Part shown: positions 1 through 8,334 of the stretch, in pieces
Position numbering within the stretch: the stretch's first letter is position 1
Layout of the letters: every line of letters begins with the position of its first letter
Source: a virus
DNA length: 64,000 nucleotides
Reading direction: 5' to 3' (one strand)
IMG/VR virus record: IMGVR_UViG_3300025469_000003
Span: 27,923-91,922 of that record
Translations under genes and position numbers: made by a program
The notes under the pieces: model-generated
The model's input: only the letters and a program-made list of their open reading frames with translations
The model's database searches: none
Told to the model about the DNA's origin: nothing

Positions 1-205
1 GCGTTGGTTTGATTCTTCCCTCAGCGCGGGTAGCTGGCGACTCTCCCGGATTGCGACCGGGGTTGATCGACGGCACGCATCCTGATATACGCAAGGATTC
101 CTGATAAGGAAAGAATACACCTTCAAACACGCTTTGCCAGTACGAACGCACTGGCGTCGGCTTTTTTGGCTTAGGCTTGTCTTTGTGTTTACGCAGACGC
201 TTCAT
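1..205 (-). CDS. Hypothetical protein, cut by left edge
   Basis: An open frame on the minus strand starts at ATG 205 and runs off the window after 68 codons without a stop. The start is preceded by GGAGACCCCA, a good ribosome-binding site, and overlaps the last codons of the nuclease gene upstream by 17 nt, which fits the tight packing of this block. The N-terminus is Lys/Pro-rich (MKRLRKHKDKPKPKKP), so it is probably soluble and basic. I do not recognise the family. Confidence 0.6.
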   Translation of the reverse strand, partial: MKRLRKHKDKPKPKKPTPVRSYWQSVFEGVFFPYQESLRISGCVPSINPGRNPGESPATRAEGRIKPT

Positions 206-632
206 TGGGGTCTCCTGTCTGAATGACTACGCCAGTCGCTCCGTTTGGACTCGACGGTGAGGTTGGAAAGATCACGCATTGTAGCAGCCTCAGAAAGTCT
301 ATCCAGTTCATCGTGACCATCGGCTCCGTCTTATTGCGAGAGTGAATGAGAAGGAGCATGAAAGCACTGTTTTGGTAGACCTCTTTATAATCCTGAAACG
401 TCTTGGCGACGTTTAGATGCTCGACGTTTTTGCATTCTATATTGAATGGCAATATCTTACGAGCCGCCGGGCTGAGCATGATGTCGGAAAAGCCTTCTCC
501 GCCTTGCGTAGCCATTGGCCGTGATACGATGTCATCAGCCACTAGGCCAAGATTCTTCACAAGCTGTAAAAGATCGAAGGCTACTCGTTTCTGTAGCCTA
601 CGGCCTTTTGCTTTGCAACTTGATGTTTTCAT
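189..632 (-). CDS. PD-(D/E)XK endonuclease (resolvase/VRR-NUC-like)
   Basis: Predicted small nuclease of 147 residues. The fold is suggested by an Asp in GEGFSDIML followed 12 residues later by ECK, the D...ExK arrangement of PD-(D/E)XK enzymes such as phage Holliday-junction resolvases, with a basic N-terminus (GRRLQKR). I chose the ATG at 632 because it follows GGAGGG and forms an ATGA overlap with the stop of the upstream gene; a longer frame to 698 would run into that gene. It is the last-but-one gene of a translationally coupled set with the primase-helicase, so a role in replication or recombination is inferred. The substrate is not predictable. Confidence 0.7.
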   Translation of the reverse strand: MKTSSCKAKGRRLQKRVAFDLLQLVKNLGLVADDIVSRPMATQGGEGFSDIMLSPAARKILPFNIECKNVEHLNVAKTFQDYKEVYQNSAFMLLLIHSRNKTEPMVTMNWIDFLRLLQCVIFPTSPSSPNGATGVVIQTGDPNEASA

Positions 633-1198
633 GAACAACCCTCCGTCCAATTCATGCAAACGTAACACGCTCCGTTGCGAACGGTGATGGCCCCGCAATC
701 TTTGCAGGCTGGCGCGTCTGTAGTTTGTGTAGAAATGGTGACGCCTTCAGGGTGCTCAGCGGAGATAAGCATGGCTCCGGCAGATTCGTTTGACGACGGG
801 GGCACAGCCTTTTTATTTTCTTGTTGTTGTGATGGGGGCTTAAGGAATTTAGAAATAAGCCATCGCCCAACATAGTCCATGGGACTTTTAGCAAATTTTA
901 TATCTTGATTTTTCGTCCATCCGCTAGGCTCGAACCGTGTGTGAGCGAGCTTGCTGCACAAGTCTTCCAGCGGCACACCGTATTGCAGCGCAAGAGAAGC
1001 AACAATGGCAAAACAGTCCATCACGCCTGAGATTGTTGAACCTTCTTTGGACATGTTAATGAAAAGTTCACCGGGAGTTCCGTCTTCGTATAGACCTACA
1101 GTGATGTAGCCTTCGTGACCGGCAATGTCCATCTTGTGAGTGATGGCTTGACGCTCATTGGGCAGCCTACGGCGTTCTGGCATTGGTTGAGTCCTCAT
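629..1198 (-). CDS. Stand-alone C-terminal (TSCPD) domain of B12-dependent ribonucleotide reductase
   Basis: 189 residues. The middle part (about 15-120) reads like the TSCPD domain at the C-terminus of class II, adenosylcobalamin-dependent ribonucleotide reductase (NrdJ): GELFINMSKEGSTISGVMD, then LAHTRFEPSGWT and DYVGRWL. The tail has CKDCGA and CYVCMNWTEGCS, resembling the Cys-rich redox tail that re-reduces the active site. In known enzymes this is fused to the catalytic barrel; some bacteria split it (NrdJa/NrdJb). No catalytic part is visible in this window; it may lie left of base 1 or be supplied by the host. It overlaps the primase gene by ATGA, so it is co-expressed with replication. 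Confidence 0.75.
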   Translation of the reverse strand: MRTQPMPERRRLPNERQAITHKMDIAGHEGYITVGLYEDGTPGELFINMSKEGSTISGVMDCFAIVASLALQYGVPLEDLCSKLAHTRFEPSGWTKNQDIKFAKSPMDYVGRWLISKFLKPPSQQQENKKAVPPSSNESAGAMLISAEHPEGVTISTQTTDAPACKDCGAITVRNGACYVCMNWTEGCS

Positions 1199-3156
1199 AT
1201 AGATTTGTCCTGTACTTGCGGCTCGACCGGGACGGCGGAGCCAATCGAAGGAACGCTATCACGTTGACGCATTTCCTCCGGCTTCACTTCACGGACTGTG
1301 GACGTACCCCCTTCCATGAATAGTGTCGTAGCTCCTCCCGGAGAGTACCGGCTCAAGTCTACGCGGGCTAGCATGTATGGCCCAAAGTTCTGTTCCTCCT
1401 CGACAAATCCTTCAAACTCATTTGCCTTAATAACGCCGACGCGGTTGCGATGCAGGCAGATCATAGCATCAACGTTCTTTTCGATTGCGGCGGAGCCAGA
1501 GGCGTGTCGGCTAGCGACGATCTCATTGGCCTCGGGTCGGCGTGGTTGAATGACTAGAACGATGAACAGCCCAAGTTCCATGGCAGTAGCCTTGATGCGG
1601 GCACTGAGGTTGGAGATTTCTTGGGCTTGATGTTGGATGCTTTTGCACATCAACTGAAGGTTGTCCAGCACCATGAACTTGATTCCGTATCGGCGGACGG
1701 CTTGCCGGATTAGGTCAAAAACTTTTTCGGTGTCCTGCGGGTTAGTCTTTCCAAGCAGCAGGTCTGCCGTTCTTTGGCGCAAGACTTCTCTAGCCTTTTC
1801 GGTTGTCTCTTTCGTGTACTGGCTTCGCCCCGGTGTGTCATCGGTCTGTGTTACGTGGCAAACCCATTTACGAGCGATGCGACGCGGCGGCATCTCGAAG
1901 CACAAGAATAATCCCGGCTGATTTAGCTTCACTGTGAGGTAGTCGAACCAGTTCATGCAGAACGTAGTCTTACCGACCTTGCCCTCCGCAATGACTCCGC
2001 ATACGTCGCCGTACTCATTTCCCCCGAGCACGATGTCCAGCGATTTCCACGGCGTATCAATCGGCGCATCACTGGTCCCACGCTTGTCAATCTCGGCGTC
2101 GATCTCGTCCAGCGCCGTGAACATATCAGAGACGCCCGGCACTTCCAGCGGCTTTGCTTCGCTCTTCAACTGTGCGAAGTCTTCGGCGGTATGCCCGGCC
2201 TGAATCCATTCGCCAAGGTCCTTGCCGTCCTGCCCATCTTTGCGTTTGAAGGCGGGTAGTTTAATCAGCAGGCATTTCTCGATTCCGATGCGCTTGATGA
2301 TTTCTGCGGCGGCGTCCTGCCCGGCCTTGTCAGAGTCGTACAAGATGTAGATTTGACGATGTGGGTCCGGCGCTAATGCCCGCTGGTCCCACCATACGTC
2401 TAGCCGGTCAATCCACGTAGCTTTCTTCATGTTCGCGCCGGGCACACCAAGTACATTGTCGTAGCCAAGGCTCATGAGTGAAATGCAATCGGCCTCTCCC
2501 TCGACGAGGATTAGCTCCGTGGTGTCGGAGTGAATTACATCGGCGTGGTAGATCGGATTTTCGCGGCCTTTGGAGCCAAGGAATCGTGGTTCCTTGCTAC
2601 CGTCCGGGCGTGTTTCGAGCCTATGCAAGGCACGCATCTTGGCGTACTGGTAGTTTCCGGCATTGATGTACGGATAGACTAGCCAGCGCCGGGCTTCATT
2701 GTTTACGCCTAGCAGAAGGCCGAGCTTCATACGCTTGATAACGTCCAATGAGAAGCCGCGCTCCGTGACGTAGCGGAATGCCTCGGCGTCATTCAGCAGG
2801 CGTTGATGACACTCTTCCAGCGGAGGCAGAGGCAGCGTTTCTCTTGGAACGGCGTCAAGCATGGAGCGAATTTCTACGCCGGGGATAGTCGCATCGCCTA
2901 GCTCTTTCTTGAGGCTTTTTAGCGTTCCTGACCGTCCGCATACTTTGCAGTCGAAAAGATAGTCCGGCTGGTTTTCCGGGTGGTTGGCGTTGACCTTCGG
3001 GTCCGTGCTGACGTAGAAGTGCTGCTCTTTCCCGCACAGCGGGCAATCAGTTAGAATCTGTGAGTCATTCGAGCACAGCTTGTGAGGCCAGCCCTTCGAC
3101 TTCACGTAGACTAGCGCCTGAGATTCTTCGACCGGCATTGGTTCTTCGTAAGGCAT
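1195..3156 (-). CDS. Primase-helicase (zinc ribbon + TOPRIM + DnaB-type helicase)
   Basis: 653 residues, organised like T7 gp4. Zinc ribbon Cys38/41/70/73; TOPRIM motif VEGEAD at about 218-223 and DSD at 274-276, which bind the metals for primer synthesis; then a RecA-like helicase with Walker A AEGKVGKT at 390-397 and Walker B FMVLDN near 495-500. It would unwind DNA 5'-3' and lay down primers at the fork. Start ATG 3156 follows AAGGAGCGTA. Its stop overlaps the reductase-domain gene. No replicative polymerase was seen in the window, so that is either outside it or host-supplied. All catalytic motifs look intact. Confidence 0.93.
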   Translation of the reverse strand: MPYEEPMPVEESQALVYVKSKGWPHKLCSNDSQILTDCPLCGKEQHFYVSTDPKVNANHPENQPDYLFDCKVCGRSGTLKSLKKELGDATIPGVEIRSMLDAVPRETLPLPPLEECHQRLLNDAEAFRYVTERGFSLDVIKRMKLGLLLGVNNEARRWLVYPYINAGNYQYAKMRALHRLETRPDGSKEPRFLGSKGRENPIYHADVIHSDTTELILVEGEADCISLMSLGYDNVLGVPGANMKKATWIDRLDVWWDQRALAPDPHRQIYILYDSDKAGQDAAAEIIKRIGIEKCLLIKLPAFKRKDGQDGKDLGEWIQAGHTAEDFAQLKSEAKPLEVPGVSDMFTALDEIDAEIDKRGTSDAPIDTPWKSLDIVLGGNEYGDVCGVIAEGKVGKTTFCMNWFDYLTVKLNQPGLFLCFEMPPRRIARKWVCHVTQTDDTPGRSQYTKETTEKAREVLRQRTADLLLGKTNPQDTEKVFDLIRQAVRRYGIKFMVLDNLQLMCKSIQHQAQEISNLSARIKATAMELGLFIVLVIQPRRPEANEIVASRHASGSAAIEKNVDAMICLHRNRVGVIKANEFEGFVEEEQNFGPYMLARVDLSRYSPGGATTLFMEGGTSTVREVKPEEMRQRDSVPSIGSAVPVEPQVQDKSI

Positions 3157-3180
3157 TACGCTCCTTGGTTTTCAAAGTGT

Positions 3181-3354
3181 TCATCGCAAAGATGAATGGT
3201 TTCGTTTCCAGACTGTACTGTATGGTTCCCGTCTTTGTCGCATTGTTCGTACTGTGCTCCATTCAAAATGTTGGCCCGGCGCTCCGATGGTAGCGATTGT
3301 TGCGAGAAAAAGGTATAGGCTTCCGACCGTAAATACGTTCAACCAGTGGCTCAT
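3181..3354 (-). CDS. Small membrane protein
   Basis: 57 residues starting at ATG 3354, which overlaps the upstream stop as ATGA. The N-terminus has one hydrophobic stretch (VFTVGSLYLFLATIATIGA, about residues 6-24) followed by a basic tail, so a single-pass inner-membrane protein with cytoplasmic C-terminus is likely. A competing frame at 3065-3262 overlaps the primase start by 90 nt and was not preferred. Function unknown. Confidence 0.55.
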   Translation of the reverse strand: MSHWLNVFTVGSLYLFLATIATIGAPGQHFEWSTVRTMRQRREPYSTVWKRNHSSLR

Positions 3355-3713
3355 TTGTTTATCCTCAGCCCGAGTTTGCGCCGGAGCTTCCGGCACATGA
3401 TCTCGAATTTTTCCCTAAGCTCATCGGTCTCGTTGGCGTAGATCGTGTGCGAGCCGATGCGGATAGCGTAGTGTGGGCCTTTCGGCGGAGCATCCTCAAG
3501 ACGCGAGGCATACGAAGTAAAGTAGTTCCAGCGTTCCAAGCTGTTCATTACCGCCACTTGCTTTGCATCAAGACCTAGCAGCGCCATTGGACCCCCTTCT
3601 TTACCAGTAGAGGCCGGTGTTACCCGGCCCCACCCGGCTCCGCGTCGGCGTGACGAAGCATACACCCCAATCTTGCCCGTCGAAACCGTAACAGGCCCAC
3701 AATAATCAGCCAT
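3351..3713 (-). CDS. Hypothetical basic protein
   Basis: 120 residues from ATG 3713 (site GTAGGGAAATT just upstream); a longer frame to 3791 has no better start. Features visible are an Arg/Gly-rich segment (SSRRRGAGWGR), a region ending in IGSHTIYANETDELREKFE that may be helical, and a basic end (CRKLRRKLGLRINK). No family recognised. The first codons are repeated in inverted orientation at 3798-3819 on the opposite strand. Confidence 0.55.
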   Translation of the reverse strand: MADYCGPVTVSTGKIGVYASSRRRGAGWGRVTPASTGKEGGPMALLGLDAKQVAVMNSLERWNYFTSYASRLEDAPPKGPHYAIRIGSHTIYANETDELREKFEIMCRKLRRKLGLRINK

Positions 3714-3819
3714 AATTTCCCTACGGTCATGGCACGATGTTGTCTGTATACGCCTTGCTTTGCAACACACGTCTAAGAACTTGCCTAACAACTAGGGTAT
3801 GGCTGATTATGGTGGACCT
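3692..3819. repeat. Inverted repeat carrying two divergent start codons
   Basis: The minus-strand start of the 120-residue gene (3692-3713, encoding MADYCGP) and the plus strand at 3798-3819 (encoding MADYGGP) are 22-nt inverted copies differing at about three positions, with an 84-nt centre. The plus copy opens only a 15-codon frame ending at TAA. This could be an inverted duplication of a gene start or an operator-like symmetrical site. Confidence 0.6.
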
Positions 3820-3854
3820 GCGGAGGCGGTGAACGCCGTCCATTAAACTCGGTA

Positions 3855-3874
3855 GGGGAGTCCTTCGACTCCCC
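3855..3874. terminator. Perfect hairpin, terminator-like
   Basis: GGGGAGTC, loop CTTC, GACTCCCC: an 8-bp perfect stem in the 3714-4020 gap. No T-run follows on either strand, so it could be a processing or attenuating structure rather than a classical terminator. The next bases (TACGCA TT TGCGTA near 3890) form a second small hairpin. Confidence 0.4.
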
Positions 3875-4020
3875 ATCCTTGTATGCAAACTACGCATTTG
3901 CGTAAAGCACCTTCGTGTTTTTCGCAGTTAGTTTTGAGAGTTGATTTCGGAAGTCTCCCACTCCCGGCTCAAATAAGCGCCGTTTCCTCTTACCCCGGTC
4001 GATGCCATTATACCCCCGTA

Positions 4021-4154
4021 TGGTGGAGGTAGAGAGAATCGAACTCTCGTGTCGTTGTATAGTCATACGGCCTGTTTATGAGCGTACTTTATAATAGCTC
4101 TCGGCGGACCAGAACGCCGGGCTACTGCCAGTACCAAGGGGCCTCACGGCCTCC
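4021..4154 (-). ncRNA. 134-nt RNA with tRNA-like 3' end (T-arm, acceptor strand, CCA)
   Basis: On the minus strand the 3' end is a near-perfect tRNA half: T-stem/loop GAGAG TTCGATT CTCTC, acceptor strand TACCTCC, discriminator A and encoded CCA. The 5' end is GGAGGCC, pairing over 5 bp with CCTCC. Between them there is no normal tRNA body: there is a GGCC-GTGA-GGCC tetraloop hairpin, a CGGCG...CGCCG stem and about 50 extra nt. At 134 nt it is too long for a class I or II tRNA and too short for a normal tmRNA. A strong promoter ends 19 nt upstream, so it should be transcribed on its own. Confidence 0.65.
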
Positions 4155-4172
4155 ACCATCTGATCTACCTAC

Positions 4173-4201
4173 AGGATAACACAACCCCTTGCTCAAGTCA
4201 A
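4173..4201 (-). promoter_or_regulatory. Sigma70-type promoter for the tRNA-like RNA
   Basis: Minus strand: -35 TTGACT (4196-4201), 17-nt spacer, -10 TATCCT (4173-4178). It overlaps the last codons of the helicase gene and would start transcription near 4166, just before the 134-nt tRNA-like RNA. Confidence 0.75.
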
Positions 4202-5871
4202 GACTTTCTTAAAACTTTTGAAAGAGCAATTTGAGCCATTCCTTTAGTTATCCCTTGTGGAATAGGTATTCTAAATCTCCGTAAAAGTCTAAGTTGTGCA
4301 AGCGTAGCTTCATCTTTATGCCAACGCGCCTCTCGTCTCACCAGTGTCATTTCTTCGGGGCAAAGCAATCTTACAAATTCTTCAGCGATTCGGAGAGCTT
4401 CTGGCAAATCATTGATGTTATGTTCGTCAACATGATTTATTTTTTCGCCCAATTGCCCACTTACATGCCATTTCTGTACAAGGTCTTCATACACATCTAG
4501 CCTACCGCTTTTCAAATATAGCATGTAATGGCCGTCTGTAGACTTATGCCACTGTAACTTTGATGCTCCAAGAATTTCTTCTGCCCATTTGAAAGAAAAC
4601 AAATCGACGCTTACCGCGTAGCTTCTGAGCTTCAACAGGTCTTGTGCGTCTTTCAGGTTGGCGTTCGGATGCTCTTCTTGAACCTTGTTGAAATAGTCCA
4701 GCGCCGCTGTTACTGTCCGCCCTTGCATGTCCATGCGTTCCGACATACCGAAGAGTTTGGGGACTGTGATGAGCGAGTGCTTCGTAGTGGCGTCCACAAC
4801 GTCCAGTAAGATGCAGTCTTCCTTTTTAATAGGCGTATTGTCGGCTCTGGCTTCAAGCAGATTATTGAGACCGTCCGGGATGCGCGTGCCCCGGCCTGTG
4901 CATTGGACGTAGAGGAGTTGGGACTTGGTTGGCCGGGCCATGACGATGCAGCCGATGTGCCAATCGTCGTATCCTTCGGTGAGGACGGCGCAGTTGCATA
5001 GAACTTTAATGGTTCCATTTCGCAGCGCCATAAGTTTAAAGGCCCGGTTGACATCCTCTCCCCATACGGCAGCCGCCGCGATTCCATGGGCTTGGAAAAC
5101 AGCCGCCATTTGTTGAGAATGGCTAATTCCGACGCAGAAAACCAAGGTAGGTCGTCCTTGCGCTTTTTCGAGCCAGTGCTTGACGACAAGCTCATTCCGC
5201 TGAGAGTTGTTAACAGCATTTTCCAATTCATCTGTAGCAAAGTCGCCAGCGCGGGTATGTACTCCATCCAGCGATTGATCTGTTGTAATCTTGTAGCCTC
5301 GGAGGTTGACGAGCCACCCTTGTTTGATGGCATCGAGAATGCCCATCTGGTAAGTGACCTCTGAAAACACTTCGGCAAGGCCCTTTCCATCCGCACGATT
5401 AGGCGTAGCGGTAACTCCAACATGTAGGATGTGGCTCGTGTCGGCCAGCACTCCGAAGTACTGGTAAATGGTTTGGTAACTGTCTGCGATTGCATGATGA
5501 GCCTCGTCTGTGACTATGATTCCAAAGTCTTCCGGCCTCAGTGCTTGCAAGCGGTTTGAATTCGCCCGGCTGAGTGTGGGCACGCTACCGACTACAATCT
5601 GCGAATTGTTGTCGTCGCGCAGATAACCCATCTCAATTGCCACTGACAATTCAGGATTCCATTTCTTGATCTTGTCTGCGGCCTGCTGCGCAAGCTCCTC
5701 CCTATGCACTAGAACTAACATACGCTTATTTGGTATCAGTCGGGGAAGATTCGCAAAAACTACAGTCTTACCGACGCCGGTAGGCATGGTAACCAATTGA
5801 CGCTTCACGCCTAAATACCATTTGTTAGTGATCGCTTGGAGGGCATCGACTTGGTACGGACGCAGTTTCAT
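4198..5871 (-). CDS. Superfamily 2 DNA helicase (DEAH)
   Basis: 557 residues. RecA-like domain 1 has TMPTGVGKT (about 28-36, Walker A) and TDEAHH (121-126, Walker B/DEAH); motif III-like VTATPNRADG and a second domain with TGRGTRIPDG (motif VI arginines) follow. This is the UvsW/RAD25-like layout of phage helicases that unwind branched DNA or R-loops. The start is the ATG that overlaps the upstream TGA as TGATG; a longer frame to 5922 lacks a ribosome-binding site. The C-terminal 150 residues match nothing I recognise. Confidence 0.9.
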   Translation of the reverse strand: MKLRPYQVDALQAITNKWYLGVKRQLVTMPTGVGKTVVFANLPRLIPNKRMLVLVHREELAQQAADKIKKWNPELSVAIEMGYLRDDNNSQIVVGSVPTLSRANSNRLQALRPEDFGIIVTDEAHHAIADSYQTIYQYFGVLADTSHILHVGVTATPNRADGKGLAEVFSEVTYQMGILDAIKQGWLVNLRGYKITTDQSLDGVHTRAGDFATDELENAVNNSQRNELVVKHWLEKAQGRPTLVFCVGISHSQQMAAVFQAHGIAAAAVWGEDVNRAFKLMALRNGTIKVLCNCAVLTEGYDDWHIGCIVMARPTKSQLLYVQCTGRGTRIPDGLNNLLEARADNTPIKKEDCILLDVVDATTKHSLITVPKLFGMSERMDMQGRTVTAALDYFNKVQEEHPNANLKDAQDLLKLRSYAVSVDLFSFKWAEEILGASKLQWHKSTDGHYMLYLKSGRLDVYEDLVQKWHVSGQLGEKINHVDEHNINDLPEALRIAEEFVRLLCPEEMTLVRREARWHKDEATLAQLRLLRRFRIPIPQGITKGMAQIALSKVLRKS

Positions 5872-6272
5872 CAATGTCTCTTGTAAGGTTTGGGATAGCT
5901 GAGGATTTCTACTCTGACCCATGCGAGGCCAGCGTCTACAAAGTCTAGCTTCTTTGCTGCGGCCTGAGAAATGTCGAGCATCCTTCGGGCTACGTAAGGA
6001 CCACGATCATTGATGCGCAGGTTAACGCTTTTGCCATTTCCAAGATTCGTAACACGAATTATAGTACCGAATGGCAGTGTCAGATTCGCGGCAGTCGTCA
6101 CGTTACGGTTGAAGTGTTCCCCGTTCGCAGTTTCGTTGCCTTGAAATTCTTGCCCGTACCAACTTGCTCGGCTAACAGTGTAAGGCGGCGGAGGAAAGTA
6201 TTCCTTCGTATCAGACTTGGAGGGCGCACCAAGTAAGATGATGAAGGCAATGATTGTGAGCCTCAGCTTCAT
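5871..6272 (-). CDS. RlpA-like double-psi beta-barrel protein, secreted
   Basis: 133 residues with an N-terminal signal peptide (KLRLTIIAFIILLGAPS) and the RlpA/DPBB signature: ASWYG, NETANGE, LPFGTIIRVTN and INDRGPY. Bacterial RlpA proteins bind peptidoglycan and some are lytic transglycosylases; here a role in cell-wall attack or lysis is inferred. Start ATG 6272 gives an ATGA overlap with the HNH gene upstream. The gene sits between an HNH gene and a helicase rather than in a lysis cassette, and no holin is adjacent. Confidence 0.82.
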   Translation of the reverse strand: MKLRLTIIAFIILLGAPSKSDTKEYFPPPPYTVSRASWYGQEFQGNETANGEHFNRNVTTAANLTLPFGTIIRVTNLGNGKSVNLRINDRGPYVARRMLDISQAAAKKLDFVDAGLAWVRVEILSYPKPYKRH

Positions 6273-6559
6273 ATATGGACCGAGTGTACCACAACTCCGT
6301 CCTTTATCCAAGAAAAAATTACAATCCCATTTGCGTTGCCCACGATCATGCGTTTGTGAGAATGAACTAATTCGTGATCTCGTAGACAAAGAGTAATGAG
6401 GTTGCTGGCATCGTCGGTGCTGCCTTTACGGGAGCGAAAAACGATGTGGTGAACATGCAGTGTGTTCCTTCGACCACAGAGCCTACAGCGCCAGCCGTCG
6501 CGTTGCAGCACTTCTTTGCATCGGGTTTTGTATTCATCCGGTGGAAGGCGATTTTCCAT
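6269..6559 (-). CDS. HNH endonuclease
   Basis: 96 residues from ATG 6559 (site GGGGAGC). Motif order: CRLCG zinc knuckle, HVHHIVFRS (HNH His pair), then DDASNLITLCLRDHELVH (Asn and the last His). This is the general small phage HNH fold and differs from the six-copy HNH family elsewhere in the window. It overlaps the metallopeptidase upstream and RlpA downstream, so it may be a resident gene rather than a free homing element. Confidence 0.85.
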   Translation of the reverse strand: MENRLPPDEYKTRCKEVLQRDGWRCRLCGRRNTLHVHHIVFRSRKGSTDDASNLITLCLRDHELVHSHKRMIVGNANGIVIFSWIKDGVVVHSVHI

Positions 6560-6980
6560 GCTCCCCTTTGATGAGATACTGATAGAGAAAGTTTTCAAGA
6601 GTCACGACCAGACCTTCCTCTATCTTAGAAACGAACACATCTTCAAGTTCCTTGGGGTCGGTCTTCATCTTGTAGGCATAGTGTGCTAGCCCTTGGTAGC
6701 CTTCACATAACTCAGCAAGCAAGACGTGTAAGACTTCGTGAGCGGCGGCGCTTTCAATTTCTGCGAGGATCGGTTTGCGAACCCATTTCTTGCTGATAGA
6801 AAAGTGCGCCGTGCGCGTCGTTGTGTTGACGTAGACATGGGCAGAGGCTTTTCCAAGCGCCTTGGACCCACAGCCAACGATGTAATTCTTGATGCCGAAC
6901 CGGGCGAGCCATTTGCTTACGTACTTTTCAAACTGCTTTACCTCGCGCTCTCCGATTCGGTACTCTTTCTCCGCAGCCAT
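6534..6980 (-). CDS. Zinc metallopeptidase-like protein (HExxH)
   Basis: 148 residues. The active-site helix is IESAAAHEVLHVLLAELCEG, containing HEVLH, with upstream strand-forming segments (ASAHVYVNTTTRTAHFSISK) as in small phage metallopeptidases. His residues would bind zinc and Glu act as base. No signal peptide, so it acts in the cytoplasm. The natural substrate is unknown. It overlaps the HNH gene by 26 nt. Confidence 0.7.
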   Translation of the reverse strand: MAAEKEYRIGEREVKQFEKYVSKWLARFGIKNYIVGCGSKALGKASAHVYVNTTTRTAHFSISKKWVRKPILAEIESAAAHEVLHVLLAELCEGYQGLAHYAYKMKTDPKELEDVFVSKIEEGLVVTLENFLYQYLIKGEHGKSPSTG

Positions 6981-6984
6981 TGGG

Positions 6985-8334
6985 TCACCCTATGATGATC
7001 TTAGCTAGCCTCTGCCAGTCCTCTTCGGTTGCGCCGAAGCCCCGGATGGCTAGGTTGGTGCGGGCAGCAGGTTGGAGCAAGATATTTCCGATGTTTGTGT
7101 TTGCAGCCGCACTCATGATCTTGTTGGCGCGTTGCTCGTCGTGATTGCAGAAGTGGTTGTAGATTTCCTCCACGGTATCGCCCTTGCCTTTGGTGATGAC
7201 TTCTACATTACCAACGAAAGGTTCTGGCTCCGGCTCTTCTTCAACCGGCGCTGGCTCCGGCGGACCGGGAGCAATCACTTCTACTTCCAGCGCGAGGGGA
7301 GGCTGTACACCGACAATCTCGGCCTCCATTACGTCGCCAGACGGAGTAGACGTTATCAGTTCCTCGGCCACTTCAACGTCCGACTTTGGAACGATCTCAG
7401 CGTCGATTGGCTCCGTGGGCGGCAGCACGACTGGTTTAGGCGCAGGCTCCGGCTTGTCACTCAACTCTTCCTTGAGAGCTTCCAGCTTCTCTTGGAAAGT
7501 GCCCCACTTGATGTCGGCGGTAGGTTCCTTGGCGCTGTCTGCATATTGCGGAGGAGCTTCGTTGGACACTGGCGCAGGGGTGGCTTCGAGCGACTGCACA
7601 CTTTGCGCTAACGTAGCTTCGATCTCAGCCACGTTGACTTCGATAGGTGCGGCAGGCAGAGCTTTTTGCTCCGGCTCGACCGGGACGCCTTGCTCCGGCT
7701 CGTGGTTCCCGGCTAGGTAGTCGGCGCAGATTAGCTCGATGGCTTTGCCGATAGAGATTTCAATCGGGTTTCCCTCGGAGTCAACTGTGTCGCCGTGCTC
7801 AGCCCGGCATAGCTCGATAGCCTCTTCGATGCTTTCCTTGCATGACGAGGTAACTTTGATCGTCATGTAGACGAAAGTGTCGATCTTCTCATTCCCGGCC
7901 TTGAGCTTCTGGACATTGATGCGAACGTCTTCCAGCGACATCTCTTCGCCGTTCTTGTCCGGGATGCACGCTTTCACCAGTTCCTTGATCTGAGCCTTGT
8001 GTTTCTTCGGATCTAAGCTCACGATTTCACGGAGCTTGCTCAGCTTGCATTGCTCCAACTTCTCACGGGGGATGTTCAACTTCTTCCCGGTCTCGACGAT
8101 CTTGATAAGGTAATACGCGGCCCGTTCGCTCATGTCAAGGCCGGACTGGTCAATCCACTCGCCGAAGTTCTTGAAGCCCCAATTCAGATGGTAGCCTCCG
8201 TCTCTGATCTCGGCGAGCAATTCTCCCAAATCAAAAAACCGACCTGTGATGTTCTTGCGAATCTCTTCGATCTTTTGGCGCACAGTTTCAATGTGCTTGG
8301 GAGTTGCTTTCACGATCTTCGTTTCTTCTGCCAT
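6985..8334 (-). CDS. Phage protein with N-terminal DUF3102-like domain and acidic Pro-rich tail
   Basis: 449 residues. The first 110 (FFDLGELLAEIRDGGYHLNW ... FGEWIDQSGLDMSERAAYYL) resemble the short helical domain seen in phage and plasmid DUF3102-type proteins, thought to contact DNA. The middle is helical; residues 230-390 are low-complexity and very rich in Pro, Glu and Ala (EPAPVEEEPEPEPF). It lies directly downstream of the SSB-like gene and its promoter, suggesting a replication accessory. Family assignment is tentative. Confidence 0.6.
   Translation of the reverse strand: MAEETKIVKATPKHIETVRQKIEEIRKNITGRFFDLGELLAEIRDGGYHLNWGFKNFGEWIDQSGLDMSERAAYYLIKIVETGKKLNIPREKLEQCKLSKLREIVSLDPKKHKAQIKELVKACIPDKNGEEMSLEDVRINVQKLKAGNEKIDTFVYMTIKVTSSCKESIEEAIELCRAEHGDTVDSEGNPIEISIGKAIELICADYLAGNHEPEQGVPVEPEQKALPAAPIEVNVAEIEATLAQSVQSLEATPAPVSNEAPPQYADSAKEPTADIKWGTFQEKLEALKEELSDKPEPAPKPVVLPPTEPIDAEIVPKSDVEVAEELITSTPSGDVMEAEIVGVQPPLALEVEVIAPGPPEPAPVEEEPEPEPFVGNVEVITKGKGDTVEEIYNHFCNHDEQRANKIMSAAANTNIGNILLQPAARTNLAIRGFGATEEDWQRLAKIIIG

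Noticed and set aside
3065-3262. 65-codon minus frame upstream of the primase
   Set aside because: Overlaps the primase start by 90 nt and competes with the ATGA-coupled membrane gene.
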